DNA of 64,000 nucleotides from Alcaligenes sp. SORT26. GTDB lineage: Bacteria > Pseudomonadota > Gammaproteobacteria > Burkholderiales > Burkholderiaceae_B. Positions 28,888 through 41,104 of the stretch are shown piece after piece; position 1 is the first letter of the stretch; each line of letters begins with the position of its first letter. The position numbers were made by a program, and so were the translations under genes. The notes below the pieces were generated by a model. The model was not told the origin of the DNA and searched no databases. It worked only from the letters and a program-made list of their open reading frames with translations. The stretch is taken from contig NZ_CP070975.1 in NCBI RefSeq assembly GCF_017377875.1, forward strand, positions 1,302,001-1,366,000, read 5' to 3'.

Positions 28888-29970
28888 TCAGGCACCTTGC
28901 CCTAAAATCTGCCGCAAACTGTTGCACAGTCGGGCACATTGCTCGGGCGATCCTACGGTAATACGCAAATATTGCTCAATGCGTGGCTGGCGGAAATGGC
29001 GCACCAAAACCCCTTGTTCACGCAAAGCCTGCTGAATACCTGCTGCCGAATGCTTAGGGTGCGTTGCCATCAAAAAGTTCGCTTTGGAAGGCAGAATCTC
29101 GAAACCCAATTGCTCCAGATCAGCACGCAACTGCTCGCGAGCATCGATCACGGCCTGACACTGGCGTTCAAAGTACTCGGTATCTTTCAGCGAAGCCACG
29201 GCACCCACCTGGGCAATCGTGTCCATCGGGTAAGAGTTAAAGCTATCCTTGACGCGTTCCAGAGCCTGGATGATCTCGGCGCTGGCCAAGGCATAGCCTA
29301 CGCGCAGACCGGCCAGAGCACGCGACTTGGACATGGTTTGAATCACGACCAGGTTGTCGTACTTTTCCAGCAAGCCCACAGAAGACGTACCGCCGAAATC
29401 GACGTAAGCCTCGTCCACCACCACCGTGGTATCGGGGTTGGCAGCCAGGATGGCCTCGATGTCCGTCAAGGACAGCGGAATACCAGTAGGTGCATTGGGA
29501 TTGGCGAAAATAATGCCGGCAGGTTTCAAGCTGCGCTCGCGCACATAGTCCTGCACATTCAGCGTGAAATCATCGCGCAGCGGCACGATATCAGCCGGGA
29601 CACCAAAGTACGAACAGTATGTGGTGTAGAAGCTGTAAGTGATATCGGGTAGCAGTACGGGACGCACACCACGCAGGAACAAGGCGCTGAACACATGGGC
29701 CAGGACTTCATCCGAGCCATTGCCCAAAAAGACATTGTTCGCTTTTACGCCGTGGTTATGGGCCACGGCGTCACGCAGTTCCTGCGCGCTGTAGGAGGGG
29801 TAAAGACGTAAATCATCGGTCGCCGCCTGGCGGATCGCTTCCAGCGCCTTGGGCGACGGACCGAAAGGATGTTCGTTTGTGTTCAGCTTCAAGAGGTTAT
29901 CCAGCTTGACCTGCTCGCCCGGTACATAGGGAGAAAGCCCAGCTACATGATCACTCCACAAACGACTCAT
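28888..29970 (-). CDS. hisC: Histidinol-phosphate aminotransferase
   Basis: PLP enzyme of histidine biosynthesis, imidazole-acetol phosphate to histidinol phosphate. Type I fold with FANPNAPTGIPL, VVVDEAYVDFGG and the PLP lysine K215 in TMSKSRALAGLRVGYA. 360 residues, normal. The ATG overlaps the der stop by one base (TAATG). The gap to hfq (28761-28887) holds no gene; any hfq promoter would sit there or in the hisC 3' end. Other His genes are not in the window except hisZ. Confidence 0.95.
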   Translation of the reverse strand: MSRLWSDHVAGLSPYVPGEQVKLDNLLKLNTNEHPFGPSPKALEAIRQAATDDLRLYPSYSAQELRDAVAHNHGVKANNVFLGNGSDEVLAHVFSALFLRGVRPVLLPDITYSFYTTYCSYFGVPADIVPLRDDFTLNVQDYVRERSLKPAGIIFANPNAPTGIPLSLTDIEAILAANPDTTVVVDEAYVDFGGTSSVGLLEKYDNLVVIQTMSKSRALAGLRVGYALASAEIIQALERVKDSFNSYPMDTIAQVGAVASLKDTEYFERQCQAVIDAREQLRADLEQLGFEILPSKANFLMATHPKHSAAGIQQALREQGVLVRHFRQPRIEQYLRITVGSPEQCARLCNSLRQILGQGA

Positions 29971-31328
29971 TACGCATCCTTCAGATAAGGGTTTTTAGAT
30001 GATTTGAATTCAATGCGTAAAGGCGTACCTTCCAGCTTGAAGGCCTCGCGAAAACGCGTTTCCAGATAGCGGCGGTAACTGTCCGAAATAGCATCCAGGG
30101 CGTTGCCGTGAATCACCACAATCGGAGGGTTCATGCCACCTTGGTGAGCATACCGCAACTTGGGACGGAAAATGCCTTTGCGTGGCGGCTGTTGCTGTTC
30201 CACCGCTTCTTGCATGATGCGAGTGAGCTTGGGGGTAGACAGCTTGGAGAAAGCAGCAGCGTGTGCGGCATTGATCGACTTGAGCACAGGATTGATCCCC
30301 TGCCCTTTCAGAGCCGACAAAGTATGCATCTTGGCAAAGTTCAGGAAGCGCAATTTGCGATCAAACTCGCGCTTGATCCACTCGCGCTGGTATTCGTCCA
30401 GACCATCCCACTTGTTGATACCCACGACCAGCGCACGGCCCGTTTCCACCACAAAGCCCGCAATGCTGGCGTCCTGGTCAGAAATTTCCGTGTGCGCGTC
30501 AATCATCAGCAAGACCACGTTACATGCTTCAATCGCCTGCAAGGTCTTGATAACGGAGAACTTTTCAACAGCCTCGAACACTTTGCCGCGCTTGCGCAGA
30601 CCGGCGGTATCGATCAGGGTGTATTCCACCCCGTTGCGCTCGAATTCGATTTCAATGGCATCGCGAGTCGTACCAGGTTGGTCAAAGGCAATAACGCGCT
30701 CTTCACCCACCAGGGTATTGATCAGGGTGGACTTGCCCACGTTAGGACGGCCCACAATCGCCAGCTTGATACGGTGCTGGAAGTCCTCGTCATCCTGGCC
30801 ATCGTCTTCAGACTCAGGAGCAGGAACTTGCTCCAGCGCCAGATTGATCAGCTCTTCCACGCCGTCGCCATGAGAGGCAGAGATCAGGTAAGGCTGACCC
30901 AGGCCCAGTTCGTGGAACTCCACGCCACCGGCCTCGTAACGCATGCCTTCGGCCTTGTTGACGGCCAACAGCACTTTCTGCCCCAGCTTGCGCAGCAACT
31001 GCGCAATTTCCAGATCCAGCGCATTGACGCCTTCACGGGCATCAACCAGGAAGACGACCACATCCGCTTCAGCAATGGCTTGCTGGGTCTGGCGGGCCAT
31101 TTCCAGCAACATGCCGGTTTTGGCCACAGGCTCAAAACCGCCCGTATCGACCACGATATAGGGTCGGCTACCTACCCGGCCTTCGCCGTAATGACGGTCA
31201 CGAGTCAGACCAGGGAAGTTCGCCACCAGCGCCGCGCGCGAACGCGTCAGGCGGTTGAACAAAGTGGACTTGCCGACGTTGGCACGACCGACCAAAGCCA
31301 CTACGGGCTTAAAAGAAACGCTTTTCAA
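29970..31328 (-). CDS. der: Ribosome-assembly GTPase Der (EngA)
   Basis: Essential GTPase for 50S maturation with two tandem G domains: G1 boxes GRANVGKST (near residue 13) and GRPNVGKST (near 195), DTGGF and DTAGLR G3 boxes, NKAEG and NKWDG G4 boxes, then the C-terminal KH-like domain ([30 protein letters not shown]). 452 residues. The start is TTG (31326-31328), giving [14 protein letters not shown], as no ATG precedes the conserved [10 protein letters not shown]. It overlaps the bamB stop as TTGA. The first G1 box has Ala where many have Pro (GRPNVGKS). Confidence 0.96.
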   Translation of the reverse strand: MKSVSFKPVVALVGRANVGKSTLFNRLTRSRAALVANFPGLTRDRHYGEGRVGSRPYIVVDTGGFEPVAKTGMLLEMARQTQQAIAEADVVVFLVDAREGVNALDLEIAQLLRKLGQKVLLAVNKAEGMRYEAGGVEFHELGLGQPYLISASHGDGVEELINLALEQVPAPESEDDGQDDEDFQHRIKLAIVGRPNVGKSTLINTLVGEERVIAFDQPGTTRDAIEIEFERNGVEYTLIDTAGLRKRGKVFEAVEKFSVIKTLQAIEACNVVLLMIDAHTEISDQDASIAGFVVETGRALVVGINKWDGLDEYQREWIKREFDRKLRFLNFAKMHTLSALKGQGINPVLKSINAAHAAAFSKLSTPKLTRIMQEAVEQQQPPRKGIFRPKLRYAHQGGMNPPIVVIHGNALDAISDSYRRYLETRFREAFKLEGTPLRIEFKSSKNPYLKDA

Positions 31329-32503
31329 TTGATTCCAACCAAGACCAAATTACCATTGCCGGTCTGGACCAGAACCCCACGCGAGGTTCCGACCAAAGGC
31401 GACACAATGGCACCACCGCCGACACTGACCCGGCCCAACAAGGTGCCGTCCAGTCGCGATAGAAAGTGAACATAGCCTTCCATGTCACCGGCGGCGAGCG
31501 CCTGGGGCAGGACGGCCAAAGGAGCCAGACCACGGTTACGCAAGGCATTCTGCGTCCAGATGGTTTGCCCGTCTGTCATGGCAAACGCTTCAATCTGGTC
31601 GCGGCTATTAGCGGCATACAACATATGGTTGTCCGCTGCGATACCGGTACCGGCCGAAAATTCCCTATCCCATACCAGACGACCACCTTGGGAGACGTCA
31701 AAGCAGGCAACGCGACCTTGATAGGTTGCACCGCACAGCAGGGGATCGATGACCTGGGGAGCACCCACGACATCATTAATGCGCTCCAGATCGGTCGCGC
31801 CGCGGGAAACAGAAATACTGCCTTCCCACACCAGATGACCTTGAGCCGCGTCAATCGCCATCAAGCGGCCATTGGGCATACCAGCCAGAAGCAGGCCGTC
31901 GATAATGCGCATTTGCATGCTGGTTTTCAGCGACAAGGCTGGACCGGGACGCTGCAGGCTCCAGCGCAGATCACCGGTGCTGGCGTCAAAGGCTTGCAGG
32001 CGGTAATCGCTGGTGCGAACCACTACGACACCGGCACCAACAGCAGGAGGCACATTCACGGCGCTGCTGCTACGGCTGCGCCACAATTCCTTGCCCGAGT
32101 CGTCAAACGCAATCACGTTGCCGTCCACCGAAGCAACCGCAGTCACTACACCGTCCGAACCGGCTCCGGCTGTCAGCTTCTTGCCCGCGTTGGTCGACCA
32201 CTGCACACGACCCGTTTCCAGATCTACCTTGCTGACCTGACCGGATACGGCGGCTGCATAGACCGAGGAACCGGTCAACTGAGGTGCAAAGCCTGAATCC
32301 GCACCGCTACCAATGGATGTGCTCCAGCTAATCTTGGCGGCCACACCCGGTGTGTACTCCGTCAAAGGAGTCGGTTCAAAGCGAGGGTCCTTGCTGGAGA
32401 ACATGGAGCAACCGGCCAAAGCGGTCAGGCTCAGGGCCAGTGCGCTCAAGCGCAGTGCACGCATGGCAGACGATGGGGATTTGCGAATAGAAGGAAGAGA
32501 CAT
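31325..32503 (-). CDS. bamB: Outer membrane assembly lipoprotein BamB
   Basis: Beta-propeller lipoprotein of the BAM complex that inserts outer-membrane beta-barrels. Lipobox LTALAGCS with lipidated C32 after a signal peptide; a run of PQQ-like propeller blades follows ([66 protein letters not shown]). 392 residues, as E. coli BamB. The start at 32503 has AGGAG; the ATG at 32464 does not. Three bases after yfgM. Confidence 0.95.
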   Translation of the reverse strand: MSLPSIRKSPSSAMRALRLSALALSLTALAGCSMFSSKDPRFEPTPLTEYTPGVAAKISWSTSIGSGADSGFAPQLTGSSVYAAAVSGQVSKVDLETGRVQWSTNAGKKLTAGAGSDGVVTAVASVDGNVIAFDDSGKELWRSRSSSAVNVPPAVGAGVVVVRTSDYRLQAFDASTGDLRWSLQRPGPALSLKTSMQMRIIDGLLLAGMPNGRLMAIDAAQGHLVWEGSISVSRGATDLERINDVVGAPQVIDPLLCGATYQGRVACFDVSQGGRLVWDREFSAGTGIAADNHMLYAANSRDQIEAFAMTDGQTIWTQNALRNRGLAPLAVLPQALAAGDMEGYVHFLSRLDGTLLGRVSVGGGAIVSPLVGTSRGVLVQTGNGNLVLVGIN

Positions 32504-32506
32504 GAA

Positions 32507-33142
32507 TTAAGCTCCTGCCAGGGCATCAAGTTTGATCTGTACCAACTGGGAAATAGGGTCTTGCTTGAGCAACTCCACAGCCTGTTTCCAGGCCTCGCGC
32601 GCTGCATCGTTCTGTCCTTGAGCGGCCAGAATATCGCCTTTGCGATCTGCAAACAGACCGGCAAAGCTGGCAGGAGGGTTCGTCAACTGAGCCAGGGCAT
32701 CGTCGTAATTCTTCTGTTCCAGCAAAATACCGGCCAGACGCAGGCGTGCCAGCGGAGTCAAGGCTGGGTCGTAGTTGGTTTTGACCATCCACTCCAGTTG
32801 CTCACGAGCAGGCGTCAGATTGCCACGCTGCTGCAAGGCCTGGGCAGCCAGCAAAACACCACGAGAGGTGTAGCCGGACTTGGGGAAATCGTTACGCAAG
32901 GTCGTGCTGGCTGCCAGCACGCGGGCATCGGCCTCTTCGCCAGTCTGGGCAGCCGCGCTTTCCAGTGCCTCAAAGTAACCCATGGCCTGTCCTGCCTGAT
33001 GGCCCTGATACCACTGCCAACCGCGCCAACCTGCTACCGCCGCCAAAGCGACAAACGCCAGCACAATGCACAAGGTGCCCCAGCGGTCCCACCATGCCCG
33101 CATGGCATCTAGTTTTTCCTGTTCTTCAAGATCGTAGGCCAT
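32507..33142 (-). CDS. yfgM: YfgM-family TPR membrane protein
   Basis: Inner-membrane protein with one helix (about residues 22-44, LCIVLAFVALAAVAGWRGWQWYQ) and a periplasmic tetratricopeptide-like domain; in E. coli YfgM joins the SecYEG-PpiD chaperone environment. 211 residues from the ATG at 33142 (MAYDLEEQEKLDAMRAWWDRWG), with AAGGA upstream; the in-frame TTG at 33148 is less likely. Sits between hisS and bamB exactly as in gamma- and betaproteobacteria. Confidence 0.92.
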   Translation of the reverse strand: MAYDLEEQEKLDAMRAWWDRWGTLCIVLAFVALAAVAGWRGWQWYQGHQAGQAMGYFEALESAAAQTGEEADARVLAASTTLRNDFPKSGYTSRGVLLAAQALQQRGNLTPAREQLEWMVKTNYDPALTPLARLRLAGILLEQKNYDDALAQLTNPPASFAGLFADRKGDILAAQGQNDAAREAWKQAVELLKQDPISQLVQIKLDALAGA

Positions 33143-33144
33143 GC

Positions 33145-34428
33145 TCAAATCCTTGCTGACAAAACACTGGCGAGTTCAGAAAAATCAACAGACTGTTGTT
33201 GCTCGGCGCCATCCGCAGCACGCAACCATTTCACACTGGCCTGTTCTTTTTGGAGTTCATCGTCACCCAAAATCACGGCAGCCTGCGCGCCACTGGCATC
33301 AGCCCGTTTGAACTGGGACTTGAAGCCACTGGAGCCTGCGTGGACAATCACCTGCAAACCGGCATCACGCAATTGCTCGGCCAAGAGCGAAGCTTTGCGT
33401 TGCGCCGCCTCGCCTTGATGAACCATATATACCTGGCATTCGGGGATGGCTGCCTGCTCACCATCTTGCGAGCACAGATCCAGCAAACGCTCCATACCGA
33501 TAGCAAAGCCGACGGCTGGAGAGGGTTTGCCACCCATCAATTCGATCAGGCCGTCGTAACGGCCACCACCGCACACCGTACCTTGCGCACCCAGACGGTC
33601 AGTTACCCACTCGAACACGGTCAAGTTGTAGTAATCCAGACCACGCACCAGACGCGGGTTCAGTGTGTAAGCAATACCGGCATCGTCCAGACGGTCGCAC
33701 ACGCCCTGGAAGTGAGCACGAGACTCCTCGCCCAGGAAGTCGAACAGGCGTGGGGCCGCATTTGCCATTTCCTGCATGGCCGGATTTTTTGTATCCAGCA
33801 CACGCAAGGGATTGGTGTACATACGACGCTGGGCTTCTTCATCCAGTACGTCTTTATGCGCTTCCAGGTGTTCAATCAAGGCTGCACGATGAGCCGCGCG
33901 CTCTTCAGCCTGCCCCAGGGAATTGAGTTCCAGACGGATATCCGTCAGACCCAGTTTTTTCCACAAACGAGCCAGCATGACGATCAGTTCGGCATCCACA
34001 TCCGGGCCGGGCAAACCCAAGGCTTCCACATCGATCTGGTGGAACTGGCGGTAACGGCCACGCTGCGGGCGCTCGTGACGGAACACGGGACCCAGCGCAT
34101 ACACGCGATGCGGCCGATCGTACAAAAGATTATGTTCGATAGTGGCGCGCACCATGCCCGCCGTAAATTCGGGGCGCATGGTGAGCTTGTCGCCGTTCAG
34201 CGAGTCGGTAAAGGAATACATTTCCTTTTCGACAATATCGGTGACCTCACCAATACCACGGGCAAACAACTGGGTATGTTCCAGTACGGGCGTACGCATA
34301 TTGCGATAGCCATAACTGGCCAACCATTCCCGCACCAGAGCCTCCAGGGCTTCCCACTGTGCGCTTTCACCCGGTAAGGTGTCTTTCATGCCCGTCAGGG
34401 CGCGGAGCTTTTGAAACTGCTGCGTCAT
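33145..34428 (-). CDS. hisS: Histidyl-tRNA synthetase
   Basis: Class II synthetase charging tRNA-His. [13 protein letters not shown] opens the catalytic domain; motif 2 is [24 protein letters not shown]; the histidine-binding signature [16 protein letters not shown] and motif 3 [28 protein letters not shown] follow, then the anticodon-binding domain. 427 residues from the ATG at 34428 (the frame opens at 34461). Contrast with hisZ, which lacks the anticodon-binding domain. Confidence 0.97.
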   Translation of the reverse strand: MTQQFQKLRALTGMKDTLPGESAQWEALEALVREWLASYGYRNMRTPVLEHTQLFARGIGEVTDIVEKEMYSFTDSLNGDKLTMRPEFTAGMVRATIEHNLLYDRPHRVYALGPVFRHERPQRGRYRQFHQIDVEALGLPGPDVDAELIVMLARLWKKLGLTDIRLELNSLGQAEERAAHRAALIEHLEAHKDVLDEEAQRRMYTNPLRVLDTKNPAMQEMANAAPRLFDFLGEESRAHFQGVCDRLDDAGIAYTLNPRLVRGLDYYNLTVFEWVTDRLGAQGTVCGGGRYDGLIELMGGKPSPAVGFAIGMERLLDLCSQDGEQAAIPECQVYMVHQGEAAQRKASLLAEQLRDAGLQVIVHAGSSGFKSQFKRADASGAQAAVILGDDELQKEQASVKWLRAADGAEQQQSVDFSELASVLSARI

Positions 34429-34470
34429 AATTCTAATGGTTTGCTCGCCATAGACTGACAAGCGTGTTGA

Positions 34471-35757
34471 TCAAGCCGTTGATGTTTTGCCGTAGCGGCG
34501 CTCAACGTAATTCTGGACAATGGTCTGAAATTCCTGAGCGATAGTATCACCCTTCAGGGTAACGACCCGCTCGCCGTCCACATAGACCGGTGCCGAAGGC
34601 ACTTCCCCGGTTCCCGGCAAACTGATGCCAATATCGGCGTGACGGCTTTCCCCCGGACCATTGACCACACAGCCCATCACCGCGACGTTCATGGTTTCCA
34701 CGCCGGGATACTGATCTTTCCAGACAGGCATCTGGTCACGCAAATAGCTTTGAATATCATTGGCCAGTTCCTGGAACACCGTGCTGCTGGTGCGACCACA
34801 ACCTGGACATGCCACCACCATAGGGGTGAAGGCGCGCAGACCCATGGTCTGCAAGATTTCCTGCGCCACCACCACTTCACGGGAGCGATCGCCACCGGGT
34901 TCGGGGGTCAGGGAAATACGAATGGTGTCGCCAATGCCTTGCTGCAGCAAGACCGACAAGGCGGCGGTCGAGGCCACAATGCCTTTGCTGCCCATCCCCG
35001 CTTCGGTCAAACCCAGATGCAAGGCGTAATCGCAGCGCGCGGACAAATCCTGATAAACAGTAATCAAGTCCTGTACATGGCTGACTTTGCACGACAGCAC
35101 AATACGTTTACCGTCCAGACCCAATTCTTCGGCACGCTGGGCATTGCTGATGGCAGAAAACACCAGGGCATCACGCATGACAGCCTGTGCCGTCCAGGGA
35201 TTCGCCCGTTCATTGTTCTCGTCCATCATGCGCGCCATCAGCTCGTGATCCAGGCTGCCCCAGTTCACGCCAATGCGTACGGCCTTGTCATAGCGGCAGG
35301 CAATCTCGATCATCTTGGCGAAGTTGTCGTCCCTGCGCTTGCCACCACCCATATTGCCCGGATTGATCCGGTACTTGGACAAGGCTTGCGCACACTCAGG
35401 GAAGTCCGCCAGCAGTTTGTGGCCGTTGTAATGAAAGTCCCCCACCAAGGGAACATTCACACCCATCCGGTCCAGTTGTTCACGGATAGCCGGAACCTCC
35501 CGGGCCGCTTCGGGAGTGTTAACGGTAATACGCACCAGCTCGGAACCAGCACGCGCCAGCTCTTTAACCTGAATGGCAGTTGCAATGGCATCGACCGTAT
35601 CAGTGTTGGTCATGGACTGAACCACCACCGGAGCCGAGCCCCCCAGTTTCACCACATGATTGCCCCAACGCACGTCAACCGTACGCGTTACCCGCTTGGG
35701 TTGGGCACCCACCGGCAAGGGTTGGCAAGCAGAGGGAGTTTCTGGGCCCTGCGTCAT
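34471..35757 (-). CDS. ispG: (E)-4-hydroxy-3-methylbut-2-enyl-diphosphate synthase
   Basis: [4Fe-4S] enzyme of the MEP isoprenoid pathway making HMBPP from MEcPP. N-terminal TIM barrel ([32 protein letters not shown]) and C-terminal cluster domain with [11 protein letters not shown] and [23 protein letters not shown], supplying the three cysteines. I start at 35757 (MTQGPETPS), where the ATG overlaps the rodZ stop (ATGA); an earlier in-frame ATG at 35778 would overlap rodZ by 25 bases. 428 residues. Confidence 0.95.
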   Translation of the reverse strand: MTQGPETPSACQPLPVGAQPKRVTRTVDVRWGNHVVKLGGSAPVVVQSMTNTDTVDAIATAIQVKELARAGSELVRITVNTPEAAREVPAIREQLDRMGVNVPLVGDFHYNGHKLLADFPECAQALSKYRINPGNMGGGKRRDDNFAKMIEIACRYDKAVRIGVNWGSLDHELMARMMDENNERANPWTAQAVMRDALVFSAISNAQRAEELGLDGKRIVLSCKVSHVQDLITVYQDLSARCDYALHLGLTEAGMGSKGIVASTAALSVLLQQGIGDTIRISLTPEPGGDRSREVVVAQEILQTMGLRAFTPMVVACPGCGRTSSTVFQELANDIQSYLRDQMPVWKDQYPGVETMNVAVMGCVVNGPGESRHADIGISLPGTGEVPSAPVYVDGERVVTLKGDTIAQEFQTIVQNYVERRYGKTSTA

Positions 35758-36248
35758 TTCTTCAAATCCTTGAGCCAATCAAATACCAGCCATTCCTGGG
35801 GAATCCAGCCCCGATCAATGGCGTAAAAACCAGCGACCAACAACAACACAACAATAATCAGAATCCAGATCCAGCCAAAACCGCCACGGGAATCGGCATA
35901 CAGGCTCAAATCCGCACTGGACAGGCCCGAACCGGACTGACTGCGGGGCACGGGCTTGGGCGCGGCCGTATCACTGACCTGCGCTTCCAGCATGACCAGT
36001 ACAGCGGACACATCCGCCTCCAGAAAGCGCGCGTAATTGCGCACCATGCCACGCAAGGGCTGCCCACCGGGCAACTGGTCCCATTCCTGGGCCTCCAGGG
36101 CCTCTAGCTGGCGAACCGAAAACTTCAAGCGCGTGGAGGCTTCGTTCAGCGAACAGGATCGCGCCAGACGCAGTTCACGCAATGTAGGGCCTACACCTGA
36201 GCCCGTTTCCGGAGCCGATTGGTTGGAGGGGACCAGAGTCTCGCTCAT
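35754..36248 (-). CDS. RodZ-like helix-turn-helix membrane protein (short form)
   Basis: 164 residues: an N-terminal Xre/HTH_25 domain ([57 protein letters not shown]), a Ser/Pro linker, and one transmembrane helix near residues 127-145 ([19 protein letters not shown]). E. coli RodZ has the same start but about 337 residues with a periplasmic beta domain, absent here. Position between rlmN and ispG matches yfgA/rodZ. It probably tethers to MreB at the membrane, but the lack of the periplasmic domain makes the function less certain. Confidence 0.85.
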   Translation of the reverse strand: MSETLVPSNQSAPETGSGVGPTLRELRLARSCSLNEASTRLKFSVRQLEALEAQEWDQLPGGQPLRGMVRNYARFLEADVSAVLVMLEAQVSDTAAPKPVPRSQSGSGLSSADLSLYADSRGGFGWIWILIIVVLLLVAGFYAIDRGWIPQEWLVFDWLKDLKK

Positions 36249-37393
36249 GCACGTTCCTGTTTGATTTGAATAACAGCACGATCAGGCAAACGCTGTTCGA
36301 TACGGGTGCGATCACGAATATCGCCCGCCAACTGTCCGCAAGCGGCAGCAATGTCATCGCCGCGCGTCTTGCGTACTGTGGTTACCACCCCACCATCCAT
36401 CAGCCTTTGGGCAAATTGTTTGACCCGTGCTGCTGAGGAGCGTTTCAGACCGGACTGCGGAAAAGGATTGAAAGGAATCAAATTAAATTTACAACGCACG
36501 ATACGTGCAATATCCAACAGTTCCTGCGCATGCTGGTCGGTATCGTTAATCCCGTCCAGCATGATGTATTCAAACGTGATGAAGTCACGCGGGGCGTGCT
36601 CCAGATAGCGATTACAGGCATCCAGAAGCTCGGCCAGCGGGTACTTCTTGTTCAGCGGCACCAGACGGTCGCGCAAGGCATCGTTAGGAGCATGCAGCGA
36701 GACGGCCAGCGCCACCGGGCAATCCTGGGCCAGACGGTCCATCATGGGCACCACGCCGGAGGTCGAAACCGTCACACGGCGGCGCGACAGGCCGTAGGCA
36801 TTATCGTCCAGCATCAGGCGCAAGGCACCGAGCACCTGATCATAATTGAGCAAGGGTTCGCCCATGCCCATCATGACCACATTGCTGATGACGCGCGTAC
36901 TGGTTTGCTCGGCATCGCCAATGCGGGCCGTTTCAGGCGCGCCCAGCAAAGCACGGCGGGCAAACCAGAGCTGGCCAATGATTTCAGAGGTTGTCAGGTT
37001 GCGGTTGAAACCCTGGTAACCCGTAGAACAGAATGGACAGGCCACCGTGCAACCAGCCTGGCTGGAAATACACAGGGTGCCCCGGTCGTCCTCGGGGATG
37101 AAAACCGCTTCGACGGCATTGTTGCTGCCAACATCAAACAGCCATTTACGGGTGCCGTCGGTAGAAATATGTTCATGCGACATGCTGGGCGCGGTAACAA
37201 CACAATTAGCCGTCAACTGTTCGCGGAACTCGCGCGCCAGATCAGTCATCTGCCCAAAATCGTCCTGTTGACGCTGGTGTATCCAGCGCTGCAATTGGCG
37301 CGCGCGGAAAGGCTTGCCACCCCATTGGGCGACCAGTTCAACAAGTTTCTCCGGGCCCAGGCCCAGAAGATTGGTAGGTTCGAGCGATGACAT
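36245..37393 (-). CDS. rlmN: 23S rRNA/tRNA adenine-C2 methyltransferase
   Basis: Radical SAM enzyme methylating A2503 of 23S rRNA and A37 of some tRNAs. The cluster motif is C115-x3-C119-x2-C122 ([14 protein letters not shown]); [24 protein letters not shown] and [15 protein letters not shown] are family elements. 382 residues. Overlaps rodZ by four bases and heads the rlmN-rodZ-ispG-hisS run; ndk lies 152 bases upstream. Confidence 0.96.
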   Translation of the reverse strand: MSSLEPTNLLGLGPEKLVELVAQWGGKPFRARQLQRWIHQRQQDDFGQMTDLAREFREQLTANCVVTAPSMSHEHISTDGTRKWLFDVGSNNAVEAVFIPEDDRGTLCISSQAGCTVACPFCSTGYQGFNRNLTTSEIIGQLWFARRALLGAPETARIGDAEQTSTRVISNVVMMGMGEPLLNYDQVLGALRLMLDDNAYGLSRRRVTVSTSGVVPMMDRLAQDCPVALAVSLHAPNDALRDRLVPLNKKYPLAELLDACNRYLEHAPRDFITFEYIMLDGINDTDQHAQELLDIARIVRCKFNLIPFNPFPQSGLKRSSAARVKQFAQRLMDGGVVTTVRKTRGDDIAAACGQLAGDIRDRTRIEQRLPDRAVIQIKQERA

Positions 37394-37469
37394 AAAAAAA
37401 TAATACCTTCACGCGCTACGGCATTTACTTTTTTGCACAGGCGCAAAAAAGTCTCTTTCTGTTGGATTT

Positions 37470-37501
37470 GCCCGGCTCACCGGAAATCCGGTGAGCCGGG
37501 C
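37470..37501 (-). terminator. Strong hairpin between ndk and rlmN
   Basis: GCCCGGCTCACCGGA (37470-37484) is followed by its complement (37487-37501), a nearly perfect inverted repeat. No U-tract follows in either direction, so it is not a classical terminator; it lies 43 bases past ndk and 76 bases before rlmN. It may stabilise the ndk 3' end or act with Rho. The rest of the gap shows nothing. Confidence 0.5.
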
Positions 37502-37544
37502 AAGTCTTGCTCAGAGTGCCGCCAATACTGCGCGGTTTAACAAA

Positions 37545-37970
37545 TTAACGGCTGTAGACGTTGCACTCTGGGAAGAAGAAAGCGATTTCAACAGCGGCTG
37601 TTTCTGGGGCGTCAGAGCCGTGAACAGCGTTAGCGTCGATGCTTTCTGCGAAGTCAGCACGGATGGTGCCAGCGTCAGCTTTCTTGGGGTCGGTAGCGCC
37701 CATCAGTTCGCGGTTCTTGGCAATGGCGCCTTCGCCTTCCAGAACTTGTACGAATACAGGACCGGAAACCATGAAGTCGACCAGATCCTTGAAGAAAGGA
37801 CGCTCGGCGTGCACGCCGTAGAAGCGCTCGGCTTCGCCACGGGACAGGTGAACCAGGCGACCAGCGATCACTTTCAGGCCAGCGCCTTCAAAGCGGGAAA
37901 CAATCTGACCGATCACGTTTTTAGCAACGGCATCGGGCTTGATAATGGACAGAGTGCGTTCAATAGCCAT
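37545..37970 (-). CDS. ndk: Nucleoside diphosphate kinase
   Basis: Transfers the gamma-phosphate between NTPs and NDPs via phospho-histidine. 141 residues, [21 protein letters not shown] start, [14 protein letters not shown], and catalytic H117 in [12 protein letters not shown]. Start at 37970, the Met of MAIERTLS; an in-frame ATG four codons earlier is less likely. Divergent from valS with a 254-base gap (37971-38224) that holds the inverted repeat TTTGCT/AGCAAA near 38005 and no gene. Confidence 0.97.
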   Translation of the reverse strand: MAIERTLSIIKPDAVAKNVIGQIVSRFEGAGLKVIAGRLVHLSRGEAERFYGVHAERPFFKDLVDFMVSGPVFVQVLEGEGAIAKNRELMGATDPKKADAGTIRADFAESIDANAVHGSDAPETAAVEIAFFFPECNVYSR

Positions 37971-38224
37971 GTGAAAATCCAATTAAGAACAATATAGTGT
38001 AGTCTTTGCTGCGTAAAGCAAAATGCAGATCCGACGGTTCGCGCTAAATTTTTTAATGAAAACAAGCACTTTCATCAGATTTACGGCAACCCGGCATTTT
38101 ACCACGCCAAAGACGCGCGGCCACATCTTAAAATAGTGCATCTTACATTCGTTTTTTACCCAGGATTAGTCCAGCCTGACGCCGCGCCCTCCAGCACGTC
38201 ACCAGGCAGACAGACCGCATCACC

Positions 38225-41077
38225 ATGACCAACTCATCCGCAACGACCTCCGACGAGCAGTTATCCAAGAGCTTTGAACCCCAGGAAATCGAAACGCGCT
38301 GGTACGCGCGCTGGGAGCAAGCCGATCTTTTCAAGGGCGGCCAGCACGTCCAGCCCTTGGGTGACCATCAGTCCGAACCCTTTGTCATCCAGTCCCCGCC
38401 ACCAAACGTGACCGGGACCTTGCACATGGGTCACGCCTTTAACCAGACCATCATGGATGGCCTGACGCGCTACCACCGCATGAAAGGCGACGACACGGTC
38501 TATATTCCCGGCACCGACCACGCCGGGATTGCCACCCAGATCATCGTGGAACGCCAGCTTGATGCCCAGAACATCAGCCGCCACGACCTGGGCCGCGAAA
38601 AATTCCTGGAAAAAGTCTGGGAGTGGAAAGAGAAGTCGGGCAATACCATTACCGGCCAGTTCCGCCGCCTGGGCGCGTCCTGTGACTGGAGCCGCGAATA
38701 CTTCACCATGGACGACAACCTGTCCCGTGGTGTGTTGGAAACCTTTGTCCGCCTGTACGAGCAAGGTCTGATTTACCGTGGCAAGCGCCTGGTGAACTGG
38801 GACCCCGTGCTGGGCACCGCCGTGTCTGACCTGGAAGTGGTCAGCGAGGAAGAAGACGGCCATCTGTGGGAAATCAGCTACCCGCTGACAACCCCTCAGG
38901 GCGGCATCACGCATCTGACTGTTGCCACCACCCGTCCCGAAACCATGCTGGGTGACGTCGCCCTGATGGTGCACCCAGAAGACGAGCGCTACACCAGTCT
39001 TATTGGCCAGACCGTCACCCTGCCCCTGGTTGGCCGCTCTATTCCGATCATTGCAGACGACTATGTAGACCCGGCCTTTGGCACGGGCGTGGTCAAGGTT
39101 ACGCCTGCCCACGACTTCAATGACTACGCCGTTGGCCAGCGCCACGGTCTGGAAATGATCAGCATCCTGACCCTGGATGCCCATATCGCCGACACGGCTC
39201 CCGAAGCCTACCAAGGCCTGGAGCGCTTTGCTGCCCGCAAGCAAATCGTGGCTGATCTGGAAGCCCAGGGATTTCTGCACGCTGTCAAACCTCACAAGCT
39301 GATGGTGCCACGTGGCGACCGCACCAATACGGTGATCGAGCCCATGCTGACCGACCAGTGGTTTGTCGCCATGAGCAAGCCCGCCCCTGAAGACTCGCTG
39401 CACCCCGGCAAGAGCATCACCGAGGTCGCCTTGGACGTGGTGGCCGATGGTCGCGTGCGCTTCTACCCCGACAACTGGTCCAACACTTACAACCAGTGGC
39501 TCAATAACATTCAGGACTGGTGTATTTCCCGCCAACTGTGGTGGGGTCACCAGATTCCTGCCTGGTACGCCGAAGATGGCCGCCTGTTTGTTGCCCGTTC
39601 AGAAGAAGACGCTCTGGAACAAGCCCGCGCCGCTGGCGTGACCGGCCCTCTGCGTCGCGACGAAGACGTGCTGGATACCTGGTTCTCCTCCGCCCTGGTG
39701 CCCTTTACCGATCTGGGCTGGCCGGAAGAAACGCCTGATCTGGCCCGATACCTGCCCTCCAGCGTGCTGGTGACTGGTTTCGACATTATTTTCTTCTGGG
39801 TTGCCCGCATGGTCATGATGAGCATGCACCTGACCGGTCGCGTTCCTTTCAACACCGTCTACGTTCACGGACTGGTGTGCGATATGGAAGGCAAGAAGAT
39901 GAGCAAATCCAAGGGCAATACCATTGACCCGGTGGATTTGATCGATGGCATCGATCTGGAAAGCCTGTTGCACAAGCGCACCTTTGGCCTGATGAATCCC
40001 AAACAGGCACAAAGCATCACCAAGCGCACCAAGAAAGACTATCCCGACGGCATCCCCGCCTTCGGTACGGACGCGCTGCGCTTTACCATGGCCGCCTACG
40101 CCACCTTGGGCCGCAACATCAACTTCGACATGAAGCGTTGCGAAGGCTACCGCAACTTCTGCAACAAGCTGTGGAACGCCACCCGCTTTGTGCTGATGAA
40201 CACCGAAGGCCATGAGCTGCACACCGACGCCTCTGCCGAACTGAGCTTTGCAGACCGCTGGATCATCAGCCTGCTGCAAGGTCTGGAACAAGACGCCGAG
40301 CGCGGTTTTGCCGACTACCGTTTCGACAACGTCGCCAACGCCATTTACCACTTTGTGTGGGACGAGTACTGCGACTGGTATCTGGAACTGGCCAAGACCC
40401 AGATCCAGAACGGTACGCCCGAGCAGCAACTGGGCACCCGCCGCACCCTGATCCGTGTACTGGAAGTAGTGCTGCGCGTCGCGCACCCCATCATCCCGTT
40501 CATTACGGAAGAGCTGTGGCAGAAAGTGTCGGTTGTGGCTGGCAAGCGCGCTGCGGACGAAACCACCAGTATTTCGGTCCAGCCCTACCCGATTGCAAAC
40601 CTTGCTGCCATTGATGAGCAGGCCGTGGCCCAGGTTGCCGAGCTGAAAGCCCAGGTGGACGCCATTCGTGCCCTGCGCGGTGAAATGAATCTCTCGCCCG
40701 CCCAGCGTGTACCTCTCGTTGCCCAAGGTGACGCCGCAATCCTGACTGCCAACAGCCCTTACCTGGCCAGCTTGTGCAAACTGGAAAGCGTGGACATCGT
40801 GGACCAGCTCCCCGCCGACGCAGGCGCCCCCGTGCAAGTTGTGGACACCACCCAACTGATGCTGCACGTAGAGATCGACGTGGAAGCGGAGCGTATCCGT
40901 CTGTCCAAGGAAATCGAACGTCTGCAAGGCGAAATCAGCAAGGCCGAAGGCAAGTTGGGCAACGCCAGCTTTGTGGAGCGCGCACCCGCCGCCGTGGTTG
41001 AACAAGAGCGCCTGCGCGTGGCTCAGTTCGGTGAAACACTGCTCAAGGTGAAACAGCAGTTTGATCGTCTGGGCTAA
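38225..41077 (+). CDS. valS: Valyl-tRNA synthetase
   Basis: Class I synthetase with editing domain. HIGH motif as [21 protein letters not shown] motif [14 protein letters not shown], editing domain with [12 protein letters not shown], and a C-terminal coiled coil ([28 protein letters not shown]). 950 residues, equal to E. coli ValS. Monocistronic: divergent from ndk, with its own terminator. Confidence 0.98.
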   Translation: MTNSSATTSDEQLSKSFEPQEIETRWYARWEQADLFKGGQHVQPLGDHQSEPFVIQSPPPNVTGTLHMGHAFNQTIMDGLTRYHRMKGDDTVYIPGTDHAGIATQIIVERQLDAQNISRHDLGREKFLEKVWEWKEKSGNTITGQFRRLGASCDWSREYFTMDDNLSRGVLETFVRLYEQGLIYRGKRLVNWDPVLGTAVSDLEVVSEEEDGHLWEISYPLTTPQGGITHLTVATTRPETMLGDVALMVHPEDERYTSLIGQTVTLPLVGRSIPIIADDYVDPAFGTGVVKVTPAHDFNDYAVGQRHGLEMISILTLDAHIADTAPEAYQGLERFAARKQIVADLEAQGFLHAVKPHKLMVPRGDRTNTVIEPMLTDQWFVAMSKPAPEDSLHPGKSITEVALDVVADGRVRFYPDNWSNTYNQWLNNIQDWCISRQLWWGHQIPAWYAEDGRLFVARSEEDALEQARAAGVTGPLRRDEDVLDTWFSSALVPFTDLGWPEETPDLARYLPSSVLVTGFDIIFFWVARMVMMSMHLTGRVPFNTVYVHGLVCDMEGKKMSKSKGNTIDPVDLIDGIDLESLLHKRTFGLMNPKQAQSITKRTKKDYPDGIPAFGTDALRFTMAAYATLGRNINFDMKRCEGYRNFCNKLWNATRFVLMNTEGHELHTDASAELSFADRWIISLLQGLEQDAERGFADYRFDNVANAIYHFVWDEYCDWYLELAKTQIQNGTPEQQLGTRRTLIRVLEVVLRVAHPIIPFITEELWQKVSVVAGKRAADETTSISVQPYPIANLAAIDEQAVAQVAELKAQVDAIRALRGEMNLSPAQRVPLVAQGDAAILTANSPYLASLCKLESVDIVDQLPADAGAPVQVVDTTQLMLHVEIDVEAERIRLSKEIERLQGEISKAEGKLGNASFVERAPAAVVEQERLRVAQFGETLLKVKQQFDRLG

Positions 41078-41104
41078 TTACTTGAACTAAGCCCCGGCGA
41101 CAAG

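Noticed and set aside
37470-37501. Possible repeat of a mobile or CRISPR-like element at the GC-rich palindrome
   Set aside because: It occurs once in the window and shows no direct repeats or spacers; better read as a hairpin past ndk.
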